This document shows positions 47,221 to 59,551 of a stretch of DNA of 64,000 bases, piece by piece; within the stretch, counting starts at the first letter, position 1; the number at the start of each line of letters is the position of its first letter. Under the pieces are notes generated by a model. The model saw only the letters and a program-made list of their open reading frames with translations. It did no database searches and was not told where the DNA came from. Where the stretch lies: NCBI GenBank assembly GCA_946800325.1, contig OX326958.1, positions 31,355,314 through 31,419,313 on the forward strand, given 5' to 3'. Both the position numbers and the translations under genes were made by a program. Origin of the DNA: Luzula sylvatica (lineage: Eukaryota > Streptophyta > Magnoliopsida > Poales > Juncaceae).

Positions 47221-49560
47221 TTAATTCTTCACGTAATAAAATAAATAAAAAAATTCTAATAAAGCAAATGAAATATTTATAAGGGTTATTTTGTAAAAAT
47301 GTATCTTTGACAAAAATTACAATAAAGCAAATGAAATATTTAGAAATAACAGTGAGTAATTCTGGTTTCTCAACTCTTAAAGCCCCTCTTATCACCAAAG
47401 CATGTATATGATTTTTCTGCACTCAAAGGGGTATTTTCATCATTAACAAAATAAATTTAAAAAGTGCGTGGTTTATGAAAAAAATCCTATTTATTAAACA
47501 AAATAAAATAAGAAACGAAAAAATATAAGGAACCGACAAAAGTTGCTCCAAAAAGCAAAAAAAAACGCAAGCAAGCTCACTATCCCTAATATCCATACAT
47601 CTTGCCAAACCCTGCAAATTCAAACAAAATTACAAAGAAGCCCATATTATTTCTAAATTACAAAAAAGCCCCAAAATTATCGGTATCATGTTTGTTCCGT
47701 TGATACCGTACCGGTACCGCCAACATTCCCTCTTCGTCTCGTACCGGTCTGGCACGGCAAGCAAAGCAAAGTGACAGGAAAATTCTTGACTTCTTGTTTG
47801 CACACGTCGCCAGTCTTGTCACCTTTGACGGTAAACCATTTTATCGCACACTCATCATGGGCTAAAGCTAGTTCAGTCTTGCAAGTACTCCTTTTTTAGG
47901 GTTTCGCCAAATGCAGTTAGTTCGACGAAACAAACTCGACAGAACGCTACCTCTTCAGGTATATCCTTTCCTCCATCATCTAAAATAAAAAATTATGTTT
48001 AAGTCCCTGTATTTTTTGAAAATTAGTGAGTTAGGAAAAAAAATATAAAACATTGAAATAATTTCATTATAAACTAATATTAAGATAAAATAATAATAAT
48101 TGGAAATTAATTTAAATCAGAACTGAACAAATCGAGCTTATGCGCGTTGATAGCCCGACGAATCACAAAGGAATGCAGCAGCAGAAATGGCGAAATCAAG
48201 GTCGCAAACCATGTCGAATGAAATTGGTTATCCTTCTTTTCTCACAGAAAACAAACCATGATAAAATACACGTCGTAAATCTGAAAATGGCCAGAAATTA
48301 AACCCGAGGAGTGAATAATGAGGAGAACAAAAAAATATAAAACAAAAAGGCAAAAATTATGAAAATACCCCTCCGCGAGAAGCTAATGAATTTCTCCATG
48401 CATCCTCTCTCCTGTCCTCTGCCGCACAAACCAAAAAGGCAAAAATAAGCAAGTTTTCAGTAAAAAAATGAGTTTTTCTTCTAAAGCAAAATCAATATTG
48501 GTATGTTTTTGTACCATACGAGTTTTTCTCCTCTGATTCGGTTTTGTCAATTGAATTGAAATCTGGGTTGAATTGCAAAGAATTAAACTGAAATCTGGAT
48601 TGAATTGCAAAATATTGAATTGAAATTTCGTAATGCATATCTGGATTGAAAGGATAGGAGATTTTGTTCTAGTACGGTCAGTAATATGCGATTTGAATTT
48701 CGTAATGGATCTAGTACCGTCAATAGTTCTGAATTTCGTAATGAATTTCTCCTCTATGATTTGGTAAATTCAATCACTAAATCTTCCCGAGCGAGGTACC
48801 TTGTTGTTTCCAGTGCACAATTGAAACATTAAAACTTATCGATCAATCAAAAAAGATTAAAAATTACTGATAATTACCTTTCAAGTAAAAGCATTTCTTC
48901 TCAAATCTTGCAATAACCTTATCGATCTATCAAAAAAAATCCAAAAACCAATCATCTATCAAAAAATCTGAAGTTTAAAGTGACAAATAAGAGATAAAGC
49001 ACAAACCTGATGGTTGTTATTCTTAGCATACCTAATTTAAATGAGAGGAAGAAGTTTTTGTGGAAATATGAAGAAAAAAATCCCTAAATAGAAAAAGCAT
49101 TGCACATATTGGACGAAATGCTACCAGCACCGAAAAGTGAGCCCAATCCATCTGTCGCCTAATTCAATAGCCTTCTTGAAGTTAAAATTAGCCATGATAA
49201 ACGGTATTTCACTGTGATTTCCTCCTTTAACGAAGGTGTGGTCTATCCAACTAATATACTTGGATCCTAATCGACTGGAGACGTGCGTGACTGCCGGAGC
49301 TTGGGGGTCGTGGCGGCTACTGGAGGTCTTTGTACGAAAGAAAGAAAGAACGAAGGGCAGCCGGAGAGGAGAAAGTCGTGGAGGCTACTGGCGGCTACTG
49401 GAGCGTGACTGCCGGAGAAAGTCGTTCTAGTCACCATCAGGAGAGGAGAGAAGAGAGTGAGAGTGAGAGCGCGAGAGAAGAGAAGCCGGAGAGGAGAAAG
49501 TAGTTCATCGCTAATCATAGCGATAAGGAGGGACTAATTTGCAAATAATTAGCGTAGCAT
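47221..49560. other. Gene-less region with possible captured gene pieces
   Basis: GC-richer islands are at 47690-47960 (contains an ATG followed by 16 codons and a GTATAT donor-like site near 47911-47961) and 49200-49520 (GGCGGCTACTGGAG repeats with purine-rich DNA). Neither gives a recognisable domain. Remaining sequence is AT-rich. It ends with GTGGATTC repeats like those at 35.87 kb and may be the distal part of the element that carries the inverted array. Confidence 0.35.
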
Positions 49561-49630
49561 GGATTCGATTTGTGGATTCGATTAGTGGATTCTCCTTAGC
49601 ACGCCTTAGCACGCCTCCTTAGCACGCCCG

Positions 49631-49660
<30 letters not shown>
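49560..49660. repeat. GTGGATTC / CCTTAGCACGCC repeats and (TA)n
   Basis: TGGATTCGATT occurs twice, TTAGCACGCC three times, then about 13 TA units. This resembles the GTGGATTCTAGTTAGCA-(TA)n end at 35.89 kb. Confidence 0.7.
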
Positions 49661-49661
<1 letters not shown>

Positions 49662-49859
49662 TGCTACTACTACTACTATTCGACACTCCATCACAAAACA
49701 AAACAAAAACTCTCCAAAATCTGACATTAACCTACTAACCGAGACGCATAACATCATTGTCTGCGAAGAAGGGGTTCACGGTGCTCTCGCCACAAACATT
49801 TGTTGAGTCGTTCCCTCCAATCCCACCGGACTACATATTAGAGTATAAAAGTAATTTAG

Positions 49860-50110
49860 GGTTTGTAACAAAAATAAATTAAATGACTAAAATGCCCTTT
49901 CAAAACACTAACTGCCATTTGCAAATCCTAAAATGACTAAAATGTCCTTCCTAAAAATAAATGACTTGGAAATATCAAAAATATCCTCTGACCAGATTTG
50001 CAAAATGTATCGTTCTAAAGTGACTAAAATGCCCTTTTCAAACCCTAAAATGATTCAAATGCCCTTTGAGAACCCTAAATGTCATTTCGAAACTCTAAAA
50101 TGACTGTAAA
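49860..50110. repeat. Degenerate minisatellite (AAATGACTAAAATGCCCTTT)
   Basis: The unit of about 40-50 bp, with AACCCTAAAATGA and AAAATGCCCTTT, is repeated about five times. Non-coding. Confidence 0.7.
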
Positions 50111-50544
50111 TAAGCCTTCGATTGTATACAATTTTGATTCTTTTCTAAATATGTTTTTATTTTTATTGTAGTGATTTTTGTAATTTAGCCTTTGACTACT
50201 ATACTAGTATTATATTTAAATTCATGTTATATTTTGTTTCTTTCTATACTAGTACAATTTTCTAATGATTTTTGTAACTTAACATTTGATTGTAGAATTT
50301 CATAAAATATTTTCATCTAAATATTCGGTAATTGTAAAATCAATACAATAATAGGAAATTAATAATTCAGTAAATATTCGAAGAATGTATTTAACAAATT
50401 TCGAGCTATAAATATTTGTTGCCAATAAGTGAAAATTGTATTGAAATTATGTACCAAATTATTTTTTTCACTCGTATTATTTTAAAATATATTAATTCTT
50501 GCTTCTATACAAAACTGACCTAGCAAACATGCCTTTATTACATG

Positions 50545-50696
50545 AATAATTCTACACAACATGTTCTCGCAACATGCTCTCGCAGCAGTATATTGATCTT
50601 ACGTTGGATAATGTATTCACACTATATAATTAGTTTAACTCAATTCAATCCACACCCTACAACTCATTATTGCGAGAGCATGTTGTGTAGAATTAC
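50545..50696. mobile_element. Small MITE, about 150 bp
   Basis: TAATTCTACACAACATG at the left matches the reverse complement of the right end CATGTTGTGTAGAATTA. The left arm has a 13-bp internal duplication (TTCTCGCAACATG). TGCGAGAGCATG in the right arm pairs with CATGCTCTCGCA. Confidence 0.75.
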
Positions 50697-51259
50697 TCCT
50701 ATTTCATTGTATGAATTTGTATTACATAGTGGGTGCAAGATGAAACTGGGCCGGATAGGTGCAAGAGGAAGCTGGGCCGGATAGATGCAAGAGTAAGATG
50801 GGCCGAGTGTTAGTCACCCAAAGTCTCGTGCTTAACGGGTTAGCGTAATAAAAAATCCAAACCGAGAAGGGAACAAGAGGCATCTAGTAGCGGCCAAACT
50901 GGAGATCCTCAAGCAGGACATTAGGGTTGAATTCAGTAGTCGTCAATAGTATTTAAATCCAGTCGTCAATACTTGGCACAAAAATTACACCCGCCTCTTC
51001 ATGAACATTTTTCGTTTCAAGCATTAAATATATTAAAAAAGTATTAGATATGGAAGACGTTTGTCGTTAATAATATTATTGCCACCAAAATTTATTAGCG
51101 AGGGGGGGCACTTGTAGCTGACAAAATTATTTGCTACATGCAAGTATTGGCTACGGAGGTTTTAGATAAAAAGTCGTGTATTAGATACAAAAACATCATA
51201 ATTATTCCTTATTATAAGTTATATATAAAGTTGGATAAATTCAAGCTCCCACATGAGGC

Positions 51260-52140
51260 CACGTCACCAGGGACCTTTTTGTGAAAAAAATATTTTTTTT
51301 TACATTTTGGTCATTTTTTATTTACATTTTGGTCCTTTTTATCCTTTTTTAAAAAAACAATTACATTTTGGTCCTTTTTATTCACATTTTGGTTCTTTTT
51401 AATTTACAATTTGGTCCTTCAAGTTTTATAAGTTATATATAAAAAAAAAATTACATTTTGGTCCTTTTTTATTCACATTTTGGTCCTTTTTAATTTACAA
51501 TTTGGTCCTTCAAGTTTTATAAGTTATATATAAAGTTGGATAAATTCAAGCTCCCACATGAGACGACGTCAACAGGGACCTTTTTGTGAAAAAAAATATT
51601 TTTTTTACATTTTGGTCATCTTTTATTTACATTTTGGTCCTTTTTTTTTAAAAAAAAATTACATTTTGGTCCTTTTTTATACACATTTTGGTCCTTTTTA
51701 ATTTACAATTTGGTCCTTCAAGTTTAAAGAATTACATTAGCGTCCAGGGGCCTCTTTGTAAAAAAAAATTAATTTACATTTTGCTCCTTTCTTAATTACA
51801 TTTTGATCCTTTTTAGTTGAAAACACTATATTTTGGTCCTCTTTTTTACATTTTGGCCCTTTTAAGTTTAAAAACTTACATTTTGGTCCTTCATATTTAC
51901 ATTTTGATCCTTTTTTATTTACATGTCGGTCCTTTTTCACATTTCCGAATTTATATTTTGGTCCTTTTTTATTTATATTTTGGTCCTTTTTAGTTTTAGT
52001 TAACACTTTGGCCTTTTTTTTAACATTTAGGTATTTTTTAATTTAAATTTCGGTCCTTTTAAACATTTGAATTTATATTTTTGTCCTTTTTATTTATATG
52101 TTGGTCCTTTTTAGTTCTAATTTACATTTTTGATATTTAT
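51260..52140. repeat. Minisatellite of the TTTACATTTTGGTCCTTTTT unit
   Basis: About 25 degenerate copies of a 20-40-bp T-rich unit. A larger duplication (GGATAAATTCAAGCTCCCAC ... GGGACCTTTTTGTG) lies at about 51234 and 51536. The Lys-rich minus-strand frame at 51737-52006 is an artefact. It is probably internal to the Helitron ending at 53309. Confidence 0.85.
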
Positions 52141-53282
52141 AAAGTTAAGAAAATTGCTCTTCTATGTTTGCTCCACGTCATCCTTTACCTTTTCACTTTT
52201 TTATATTGGAATTTCTCACTTTAATTATGATTGATTTCTTATCATTATCATAGATATCAACTATATACAATTAATATTATTAGTAATTATTCATATCATT
52301 AATTATTTATTTTTAGCCTTTTGGTCTTCTTACCGATTTCAGTTAATGTGATATTTACCTTTTTTTTTTTTTTTTTTTTTTAGAGAAATTAAAGTCCTCA
52401 CAAAAGGTCACATCATCCTTTTAATGTGGACCACTTGATCTTGATCAAAAAGATCGATAATATACGATTTTTTATTTTAACATGATCTATATAAACCCAC
52501 TAATTAAAAAATTACATGAATTTTGGTCCATCGTGGATCAAGTTCATTCATATTTTTTTGTATAAATTATATACGGACAAATTTCAAAAAACTCCTTAAA
52601 TTATTGGATATTATAAAAACTCCTAAATTTATATATGTAGTAATTAAAAAAATTATTTTCTATTAATTTAAAAAAATCTTCATATTTTTGGAGCATATAA
52701 TAATTAAAAAAATTATTATATATTATATTTATACAATTTTAATATTTCATACATTATATATATTTGACTTTTATATTTTTTCCTTGAAAAACTAACACAA
52801 AATAATGATAAAAAGAACACAACATAGATATTATTTTACAATATATTATTTTACAATAGATAAAAATATAAAATCATGAAATTATTACTAAAATAAACGG
52901 ACAACGAAAAAAAAATTGATGTTTAAATAGATATTCTTTTACGACATGTTTTCAATGTGTTTATTTATTATTGCATATTTTATTATTATTGTTTACGAAT
53001 TTGGTTAAAATTAATAATAAAAAAAAATAATCATTACGTATGAAGATTAAAGAGTATTTGGCAAAAGGAGAAGTGAATATCATTCATAAGAGAAACAAAA
53101 GTTTGGTAGAGATTTTTTTTTTTTTTTGAAATATACAAAAACATAGAATTTTTTTACAATATCTAAAAAAGATAGGAAGTTAAAAATACACCAAAATACA
53201 GATGTGTGAACAATCATGCAATAAAACGTAGAATACAATAACATATTAGGAAAAATTACATCATAACAAACTCGAAGACTCC

Positions 53283-53309
53283 CGCGCAATCGCGCGGGGA
53301 AAAAGCTAG
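53283..53309 (+). mobile_element. Helitron-type 3' terminus
   Basis: CCGCGCAATCGCGCGG forms a perfect GC stem with a short loop, followed by AAAAAGCTAG and then T. It is nearly the same as the end at 7940-7970 (GCTAG plus T), so the two belong to one family. The 5' end was not identified. Confidence 0.75.
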
Positions 53310-53659
53310 TTGAAATGAAAGTTCGATATTTTTAATAAATATTGAACCGAATCACTTTCTTTTCTTTTTTATTGTTCCTGAGTTGTAAAAGTTGTGATGC
53401 ATTTATGTATTTTGAGATTAATATATAATTTTTAACTATAGGTATACATTTTTTATTTAATTATATCAGTGTAACATATATGATAATTAAGATACTATAC
53501 CGTCATCTTGAGAGATTATGTAAAATACCTCTTGATATATACTTTGAGAGTTAACAGGATTAATATGATAATTAAGCAAAGTCACGTGCTTTATTTGTTA
53601 ATTATTACTAATTTATCATCATTAAGGATTGGGCTATTAGTCATTAATTTAACGGACTG

Positions 53660-54130
53660 TTTTTGTTAATCGTGATGTCCCTATCGGTGATAACCGTGAT
53701 GTACCTGTCGGTGTTAATTAATTGTGATGTGCCTATTGGTGTTAATCATGATGTACACGCACCGGTGTTAACTGTGATTTATCTATTGGTGCTAATCGTG
53801 TTGTACACGTACCGGTGTTAACCGTGATGTACCTGTCAGTGTTAATTAATTGTGATGTGCCTATTGGTGTTAATCATGATGTACACGTACCGGTGTTAAC
53901 TGTGATTTATCTATTAGTGCTAATCGTGTTGTACACGTACCGGTGTTAACCGTGATGTACCTGTCAGTGTTAATTAATTGTGATGTGCCTATTGGTGTTA
54001 ATCATGATGTACACGTACCGGTGTTAACTGTGATTTATCTATTGGTGTTAATCGTGTTGTACACGTACCGGTGTTAACCGTGATGTACTTATCGGTGTTA
54101 ATTGTGATGTATCTATTAGTGTTAGTCGGG
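53660..54130. repeat. Minisatellite with 128-bp higher-order repeat
   Basis: A basic unit of about 25-30 bp (GTGTTAACCGTGATGTACCT) is organised into a 128-bp repeat. AACCGTGATGTAC occurs at 53692, 53820, 53948 and 54076, that is, three exactly equal intervals. Confidence 0.92.
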
Positions 54131-54518
54131 AAGTACCTATATCGTTATTATTTGTTGATTGGACTTTATTTGTTTGTTAAGTACACTGTATTTGTCTATT
54201 AATTGAAAGTTATTAGTTGTTATTTTCTCCCGATTAATTGCTAATTCGAAGTATTAAGACAACGTAGTTAAAAAGCCACGACAAAAAAAAATTCAAACAT
54301 GTCTAATTTTCGAATTAACAATTAAACATGTGAATCAATTCTTCATAAAAAATGTGATTTGCATAATTTGAACACATTATTAAATTGGGAATAACATTAG
54401 AATGAGCATAACTAAATTTCCAAAAAAGTTCGATTTTCAAACACATCACCGAAAAAATTCAATAATACACACCACATATTAGAATTAGCATAATTAAAAT
54501 TGTAAATCATCATTTATG

Positions 54519-54866
54519 AATGGAAAATTATACTATGCCCCTGAGATTCCCCCCACTATTCACGATATGGTGAATAGTGGGGTATGGTATTAAAATTCAT
54601 CTCCAATTTGTATCCTCCATTTCAATTGACGGTTAATTGTGCTTTGAATTAACGGTTAATTCAAATGTAATTAACACGTAATACAATTGTATTAGTCATG
54701 AACATAATTAATAATTTCAATTAACGGTTAATACAATTCGAATTAATTAAAAATAAATAATTATGAATTAATTGTTAATTCAAAATACTAATTCATGAAT
54801 TAATCATGGATTATTATTGTGGGAGAATTTTGGTGGACATTTGAGGGGCATAGTATAATTTCCCAT
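54519..54866. mobile_element. MITE, about 350 bp
   Basis: ATGGAAAATTATACTATGCC at the left matches the reverse complement of the right end GGGGCATAGTATAATTTCCCAT. An inner hairpin CCCCACTATTCACGATATGG / TGAATAGTGGGG lies near the left end. Related to 31280-31580. Confidence 0.85.
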
Positions 54867-55001
54867 TAATTAATATGCTGTCAGCATGAAGTTGTCGAAA
54901 TCTGGGGACAAAATAAGATGAACTTAGAAGGGTACGTGTATTATAATTTATTTTCCTTCACTACTAGTGACCTTATAGTCTACAATGCGCTAACGAAATT
55001 T

Positions 55002-55133
55002 TTTTTTCGAGTAAATGGAGAAGGCTCGGTAGTCCTCCATCCATTGGTGCAAATATGACTCGAACCCACAACCTCTCACAACATATAGTTTATTGTGTCT
55101 CAAACCCAACCACTAGGTCACAAGCCAATTGGC
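55002..55133 (-). mobile_element. tRNA-derived SINE, second copy, 16-bp TSD
   Basis: The reverse complement shows GTGACCTAGTGGTTGGGTTT (box A region), GGTTGTGGGTTCGAGTC (box B) and a 3' TTTACTCG then T-run, as in the copy at 23666. TGCGCTAACGAAATTT flanks it exactly at 54986-55001 and 55134-55149. Confidence 0.92.
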
Positions 55134-55164
55134 TGCGCTAACGAAATTTATTCATGTAAAAAAC

Positions 55165-55505
55165 TTGAAAAATCATGGAAGAAAGCCTCACCTCCTCCAC
55201 TCTCTTCTTCCTTCTCCCTACTCTTCTAACCCTAGTTAGCTACAAAGTTGCAGCCAACACTACTCGGTGATAGTAAATGTGATGTTTTGTTATAGTGATT
55301 AGTCCATGTTGATGTTCATGTGGTTGACTTGCCGAGGTGTTTGGGGGGTTAGCATACCATTCATTTTCCCATTCTCTCCTCCTTCATCTCCTCCTGGTTG
55401 AACATCTTCATGTTATGCTTCGTCTTCTCCACCCTCTCGGTAATGGTCTGACATGTCAACCTAAGGATAGATGACTTGCTCGACATCATCAAGGAAGACA
55501 TGGAT
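55165..55505 (+). pseudogene. Possible gene fragment beginning MEESLTSSTLFFLLP
   Basis: ATG at about 55176 opens a 31-codon frame, MEESLTSSTLFFLLPTLLTL then VSYKVAANTTR and TGA. It looks like a hydrophobic signal or membrane anchor. The following 250 bp are pyrimidine-rich and codon-like but broken by stops. I do not recognise the family. It could also be chance. Confidence 0.25.
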
Positions 55506-55540
55506 CCTCCTCTTATAGAGTCGCCTTCTTTAAACGATAG

Positions 55541-57255
55541 TTTTTTGTGTACGCAAATTAATGCGCCAATCGTTGAGTCCGAAAACCGAAAATCAAAGAA
55601 GTAAAGTTTAACAAAATTGTGGATAACTCAAAAGTGTATAGAGCAAGTATAATAGGATCGTCCACAGGGAGCAAGTATCGAAATTACGAATCAAACACGC
55701 AAAAGAATAAGCTCGAAAAAAGCTTGTACAGTAAAAGAATAATTGAAGGGGGTTTGTGTGCAAGAAAGTAAACACTAGCAAGATTAAGAGAATTTAAACG
55801 GAAAATTGCCAAGAAACAAACTTTAAACCAATTCAATCCACATTTATTAATCCACGCAAAGATTTATTAAAAGAAACTACCGAATTCAAACACAAAAGAT
55901 AGAAACAACCTATTCAAGACTCGAAACGCTCGATATCTTGATTCCGAAGTTTCCCCGGCGAAGTGCAAGAAACGCTCCCGTCAAATCGCCTCTTCCTCTT
56001 GTGCTAGATCCTCTCGAATTGAAAGAAACGCTCTTCAATGATCGATTGATCGGTCTCGTGTCGAAATTGGATCACAAACGCTGCTACTCCAAGATCTTCA
56101 CAAGGTGGAGCTCGAGTCGGAAACGCTCCGAACCTCAAGTTCCGATCTTTAGCTTCGATAGAATCTTGTTTGTATCTTGGTGGAGTTTGTGGTGGAGAGA
56201 AGGAGGAGAAAGGCTTGCCCCCAAGGCAAACAGAGGAGGAGGAAGAGAACATGATTTGCCCTTGGCCTTAGGGTCTTATTTATAGGCTTGATGCTCCTCT
56301 TAATTGGCAAGGGTAATTATGGAAGTTTTAGGGGAGCAACAAATTCACCAAAGAAGGCAACAAATAAATCATTGAGAGGGCAACAAATCATTCCTTAAGA
56401 AGGAAACGATTCAATTCGAAAGGAGGCAACAAATCAGCTTGTTGGGGCTGCGTATGGGCTGAGAGCTGGACTGTGGGCTGTAGATTTCGCCACTGTGGCC
56501 AGTGCAGGGGCTGGCTGATTTTCTTTTTTTGTTTTTGCCTTTCCCGCCTCGATCCTTCACAGAATGTATCGGTATGATACATCGTTTTGACTGTCTTCGG
56601 CGTTCCGGAGGCAATGGTGCTGTCCAAACTTCCAAATTATCCCTTGAATTCCTGAAATTGGGCAAAGAACACATTAGTGTAGAATTATTCTTGATGTTTC
56701 AAATATATGTTATAATAGCCAAGATTAAGACTTCACAAGGGCTAAATTCCCTAGATTTGACTCTAAAAACGTGCTCTAATCGCCTCACATCAAATTTTGG
56801 TAAAAGGGTATTTTGGGTATCATTTTGATTCACGGTTTTTCGTGTACGCAAATTAATGCGCCAATCGTTGAGTCCGAAAACCGAAAATCAAAGAAGTAAA
56901 GTTTAACAAAATTGTGGATAACTCAAAAGTGTATAGAGCAAGTATAATAGGATCGTCCACAGGGAGCAAGTATCGAAATTACGAATCAAACACGCAAAAG
57001 AATAAGCTCGAAAAAAGCTTTGTACAGTAAAAGAATAATTGAAGGGGGTTTGTGTGCAAGAAAGTAAACACTAGCAAGATTAAGAGAATTTAAACGGAAA
57101 ATTGCCAACAAACAAGCTTTAAACCAATTCAATCCACATTTATTAATCCACGCAAAGATTTATTAAAAGAAACTACCGAATTCAAACACAAAAGATAGAA
57201 ACAACCTATTCAAGACTCGAAACGCTCGATATCTTGATTCCGAAGTTTCCCCGGC
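55541..57255 (-). repeat. Direct repeats of 420 bp flanking an Athila-type LTR (minus)
   Basis: 55541-55959 and 56836-57255 are nearly identical, from GTGTACGCAAATTAATGCGC to GATTCCGAAGTTTCCCCGGC. Between them, on the minus strand, an LTR-like sequence starts TGATGTGAGGCGATTAGAGC at 56792 and has a TATAAATA box at 56284-56277. The left copy thus looks like the U5 part of that LTR. The right copy is joined to the primer-binding site of a different LTR at the shared GCCGGGGA. No coding sequence remains. The frames at 55938-56285 and 56388-56674 lie in LTR DNA. Confidence 0.75.
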
Positions 57256-57265
57256 AGCGGCGCCA
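57248..57265 (-). other. tRNA-Asp-type primer-binding site on the minus strand
   Basis: The reverse complement is TGGCGCCGCTGCCGGGGA, identical to the primer site of the Athila element at 37568. It lies two bases from the end of the LTR at 57268. Confidence 0.85.
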
Positions 57266-57267
57266 TT

Positions 57268-58263
57268 TGATGAGCGGGCTTTCAATCACTTTTAATTTGA
57301 AATGTCGTTGTATGTGAAAACCAATTCAATCAACAAGTTTGAAAATATATGTGTATAGTGGAAATATGCAAGTTCGTTCCACGAGGAGTATATGCGTCAA
57401 ATAATGAATAAAATTCAGATCTTTAAAATAATTATTTCGAAGTTTCCAAAATTAATGAAAATTTGTGTAGAGATAGTTCTGAATATTATCAAATTTATCC
57501 TAAAATTTCAAACAATTTGGACAACGGAATAAAAATTTATTAACGAATTACAATCAGGTCTCTGAAAAACAGTCCCCTGGAAACAGCAGGTTTTTAGTTT
57601 AAGTGACAGTTTTCAAAAATTCATATCAATTCGAATATTTCATGAAATTCTACGATTCAAAAAGTTCCCGAAACTAGAAATCAAGATCTACGCAGAACAA
57701 AAAGAGAACAAAAATATCACACAAAGAGAGACAAAGATTGAATGCAAGAAACAAGATTAAAGCAAGAACTAGATTCAAACAAGGGTTTCTTTACACAACT
57801 TCGAGATAGTCATTCAACATACAAGAAATTCAAGAAATAGAAAGAATACACCTAGATTGAGTGTCAAGATGAGCTCCTTTCCTCGTCTAGTGTGATCGCT
57901 CGATGCTCGTACCGCTAGAGAGCTAGGACGGTACGAGCGCTTCTCGTTCGAATTAGTCTACTCTCCCGGATGAAGAAGGCTCCGAGTCCGTTTGAGAACG
58001 CGATCACAAATCAACCGAAGAAGGAGAAGTTTACCGAATGAAGAGAGCTTCGAGTTCGGTAATGGAGGAAGCTCCACTCTCAATCCCGATGAAGTTCGGA
58101 TGAAGAGAGCTTCGAGTCCGGTTGTGGCGATGATTCCTTTGACTTGCTCCGATTGGATTGATTCACCGAATGAAGAAAGCTTCGAGTCCGGCAAACAATC
58201 ACTCGAGAATTCGAGTAATTCTTGAATGACTCTAAAAACGATTGGCGCACTAATTGCCTCACA
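57268..58263 (-). repeat. Athila-type LTR on the minus strand
   Basis: On the minus strand it starts TGTGAGGCAATTAGTGCGCC (58263) and ends CCCGCTCATCA at 57268 before the primer site. Its end (TCGTGGAACGAACTTGCATA, CAACGACATTT) is a diverged relative of the U5 end of the 36-46 kb element. The phrase GAAGAGAGCTTCGAGTCCGG is tandemly repeated three or four times (57965-58195), which creates spurious open frames. Confidence 0.8.
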
Positions 58264-58441
58264 AGGGGAGTTCTATCATACACCATTTTACAAGGGTATT
58301 TTGGGTATTTTAGCAATTAATTATATTTGTAAAAAGGTATATCATAAAATTTATCTTTTATAGAAATTTTGGTTTAAATGAACAACAAAAAATTTCAATT
58401 TAGTTAAACATTAATTGATAAATATATTTGATATATTACGG

Positions 58442-59551
58442 GGCCGTTTGATTTGAGGTATTTTACAAGATTCTAGGAGAAAAGACATGCATGTCCGGTA
58501 CAAGGTCTATATCCTGTGTTTGATTTGGAAGAAATAACTAGAATTTGAATTCCCGTATGAGTGTCCTCCGTGCCTCTTTTCTCTCATTTGATGTCTCGCA
58601 AAATTTGCGAGAAAACACTACCAAGACTTCCTCTTCTCTATCTCTTCCCGCCAGTCACTTCATTTCTCGCACCTCTTTCCTCTTTTCACTGAAATCGTCC
58701 TATCTTCTCTGCCGGGCTTTTTTTTTTCTCTGTCATCACAGAGAGCATGGCACCTCCATCACTGGTTAGACTTTATTTCTTGAGTTTTCGGATACAATGT
58801 TCTAGGGTTTTGCTAATTGATTTGGCTATTTTGTCTTGCCTTTTTACTCTTTACTCTTTATAATTGATTTGGCTCAATAATTACTCGTTTTGCTAATTGA
58901 TTTGGCTATTTTGTCTTGCCTATTTTGTCTCGTCTTTTTATTCTTTAATTTTTATAATTGATTTGGCTCAATAACTACTCATTTTGCTAATTGATTTGAT
59001 TTCCAGTAATTGATTTGATTGCCATATTTGCATTGATTTATTGTCCTTTTACTAGTAATTTCTGGTGTAAGGTTTTGCTAATTAATTGTTGTACATTCTA
59101 AAATACTGATAATTGTCCCGGTAAAGTTCCATTATTTCCCTGTAAAGTGAATATTTTCATTAATGACCAATATTTTCGTGAATTTCTAGTTATTTCTCTC
59201 TTTAATTACTCATGTACTCATGTACAGTAAATATTTTCATAAATTTCTAGTTTTTTCTTTCTTTAATTACTCATGTACCGTCAATGTCTTCCTCAATTAT
59301 TGCCTGAAAATTTCAATACAAATGTTATTCTTTACACAATTATTCAAACCAACAAAATGAATTTTCAACTACTTTTTTGTTTTCCTTCACATCAAACACT
59401 AGATTTCACTTTCCATTATTTAGGATTCTTGCTTATCAAACAATATATGTGAGACATGAATATCCTGAGAATACTTCACTTTCTCTAGACAATGCAAGAT
59501 AATGCGAGAATCCTTTCAAATCCTTCAAACTCTCTTAGATCAAACAGCTTT
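58442..59551. mobile_element. PIF/Harbinger-like element with a possible captured gene start
   Basis: GGGGCCGTTTGATTTGAGG at the left and, in reverse complement, AAAGCTGTTTGATCTAAGA at the right are imperfect TIRs. TTA lies near both ends. Inside, 58560-58770 resembles a 5' gene end (pyrimidine-rich leader, ATGGCACCTCCATCACTG followed by GTTAGA). It is followed by T-rich intron-like DNA with TTTTGCTAATTGATTTGGCT repeated three times. No domain was recognised. Confidence 0.5.

Noticed and set aside
51737..52006. Lys-rich 89-aa frame
   Set aside because: A reading of the ACATTTTGGTCCTTTTT minisatellite on the minus strand.
57958..58316. Overlapping frames of about 75 aa
   Set aside because: They arise from a short tandem repeat inside a minus-strand LTR.
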